DNA from: NORP181 sp047623555
GTDB lineage: Bacteria; Pseudomonadota; Alphaproteobacteria; Rhodobacterales; Rhodobacteraceae
NCBI GenBank assembly: GCA_047623555.1
Contig: JBLHMP010000001.1
Span: 30,977-94,976 of the forward strand
Reading direction: 5' to 3'
Length of the DNA stretch: 64,000 nt
Shown here: positions 63,811 through 64,000 of the stretch, one piece after another
Layout of the letters: each line of letters opens with the position of its first letter
How positions within the stretch are numbered: the stretch's first letter is position 1
The notes under the pieces: model-generated
What the model saw: only the letters and a program-made list of their open reading frames with translations
Told to the model about the DNA's origin: nothing
Database searches by the model: none
Made by a program: the position numbers and the translations under genes

Positions 63811-64000
63811 GGGTCAGGACCCATTGATATTGTGATGGAAGTCTGAATCACTGCTCCCAAACGGGAGCAATGCTATGAGTGATCTTTTCTGGCTGACAGA
63901 CGCCCAGATGTCCCGCCTTACCCCGTTCTTTCCAAAGTCACATGGCAAGCCCCGTGTTGATGATCGGCGCGTTCTGAGTGGAATAATATTCATCAATCGC
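63811..64000 (+). mobile_element. IS5-family (IS427-like) insertion sequence, left end
   Basis: The element opens with GGGTCAGGACCCATTGAT, taken as the terminal inverted repeat, directly behind TA (63809-63810) in a CTAG context, as expected for the TA target duplication of IS427-group elements. Between the end and the transposase start is a perfect hairpin TGCTCCC-AAAC-GGGAGCA (63852-63869). The right end lies outside the window, so size and completeness are unknown. Confidence 0.75.
63875..64000 (+). CDS. IS5-family transposase (N-terminal part; continues past window)
   Basis: ATG at 63875 opens MSDLFWLTDAQMSRLTPFFP, followed by KSHGKPRVDDRRVLSGIIFINR at the window edge. This is the conserved N-terminus of IS5-family (IS427 group) transposases, which use a DDE catalytic domain located further downstream. 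The frame is uninterrupted for the 42 visible codons. Confidence 0.85.
   Translation, partial: MSDLFWLTDAQMSRLTPFFPKSHGKPRVDDRRVLSGIIFINR

Overview
The window looks like a chromosomal stretch from an alphaproteobacterium of the order Rhodobacterales (Roseobacter-type). This rests on moderately high GC, dense co-directional operons with ATGA or TAATG overlaps, and family resemblance of paaABCDE, the petP/petR-like pair, the taurine-pyruvate-type aminotransferase and the smo/mtl polyol genes to their Rhodobacterales versions. The genus cannot be told from sequence alone.

Layout. 1-3.3 kb (minus): phenylacetyl-CoA epoxidase operon paaABCDE, with paaE cut by the window edge. 3.4-9.2 kb: a YeeZ-like NAD-binding protein, then a minus-strand operon histone deacetylase-like / xseB / ispA / dxs / mrr, in which an Mrr-type restriction endonuclease is translationally coupled to dxs. 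9.3-15.9 kb: a secreted delta-class carbonic anhydrase-like protein, the petP/petR-like regulator pair, ilvE, an N-terminally short citF homologue without partner subunits, a DMT exporter and an orphan amino-acid binding protein. 15.9-23.7 kb: a polyamine-class ABC importer with a NylB-like serine hydrolase, a divergent LuxR-type regulator and an amidohydrolase.

23.8-30.0 kb is a graveyard: an entire polyol (sorbitol/mannitol) operon in an advanced state of decay. It holds a HAD phosphatase stub, a SorC-type regulator, binding protein, two permeases, ATPase and mannitol dehydrogenase, all with stops, frameshifts, deletions, a gene fusion and a nine-base minisatellite expansion. Only the terminal fructokinase (30.06-30.99 kb) is still open.

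31.1-44.2 kb is a complete, tightly coupled glycogen operon, glgP-glgB-glgC-glgA-glgX-malQ-pgm. It covers ADP-glucose synthesis, chain elongation, branching, phosphorolysis, debranching and return to glucose-6-phosphate.

44.2-55.1 kb (mostly minus): a dipeptide-type ABC importer, then a galBCD-like lower pathway for gallate or protocatechuate 4,5-cleavage. Inside it is an extradiol dioxygenase with an internal deletion. The divergent LysR-type regulator carries two tandem DNA-binding domains, followed by a DUF1932 dehydrogenase. 55.1-63.7 kb (minus): an orphan taurine-pyruvate-type aminotransferase, a small lipoprotein, and the phosphate regulon phoR-pstSCAB-phoU-phoB with a clear Pho box. 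The window ends inside an IS5-family insertion sequence that lies about 160 bp upstream of phoR. No tRNA, rRNA or CRISPR array was seen.
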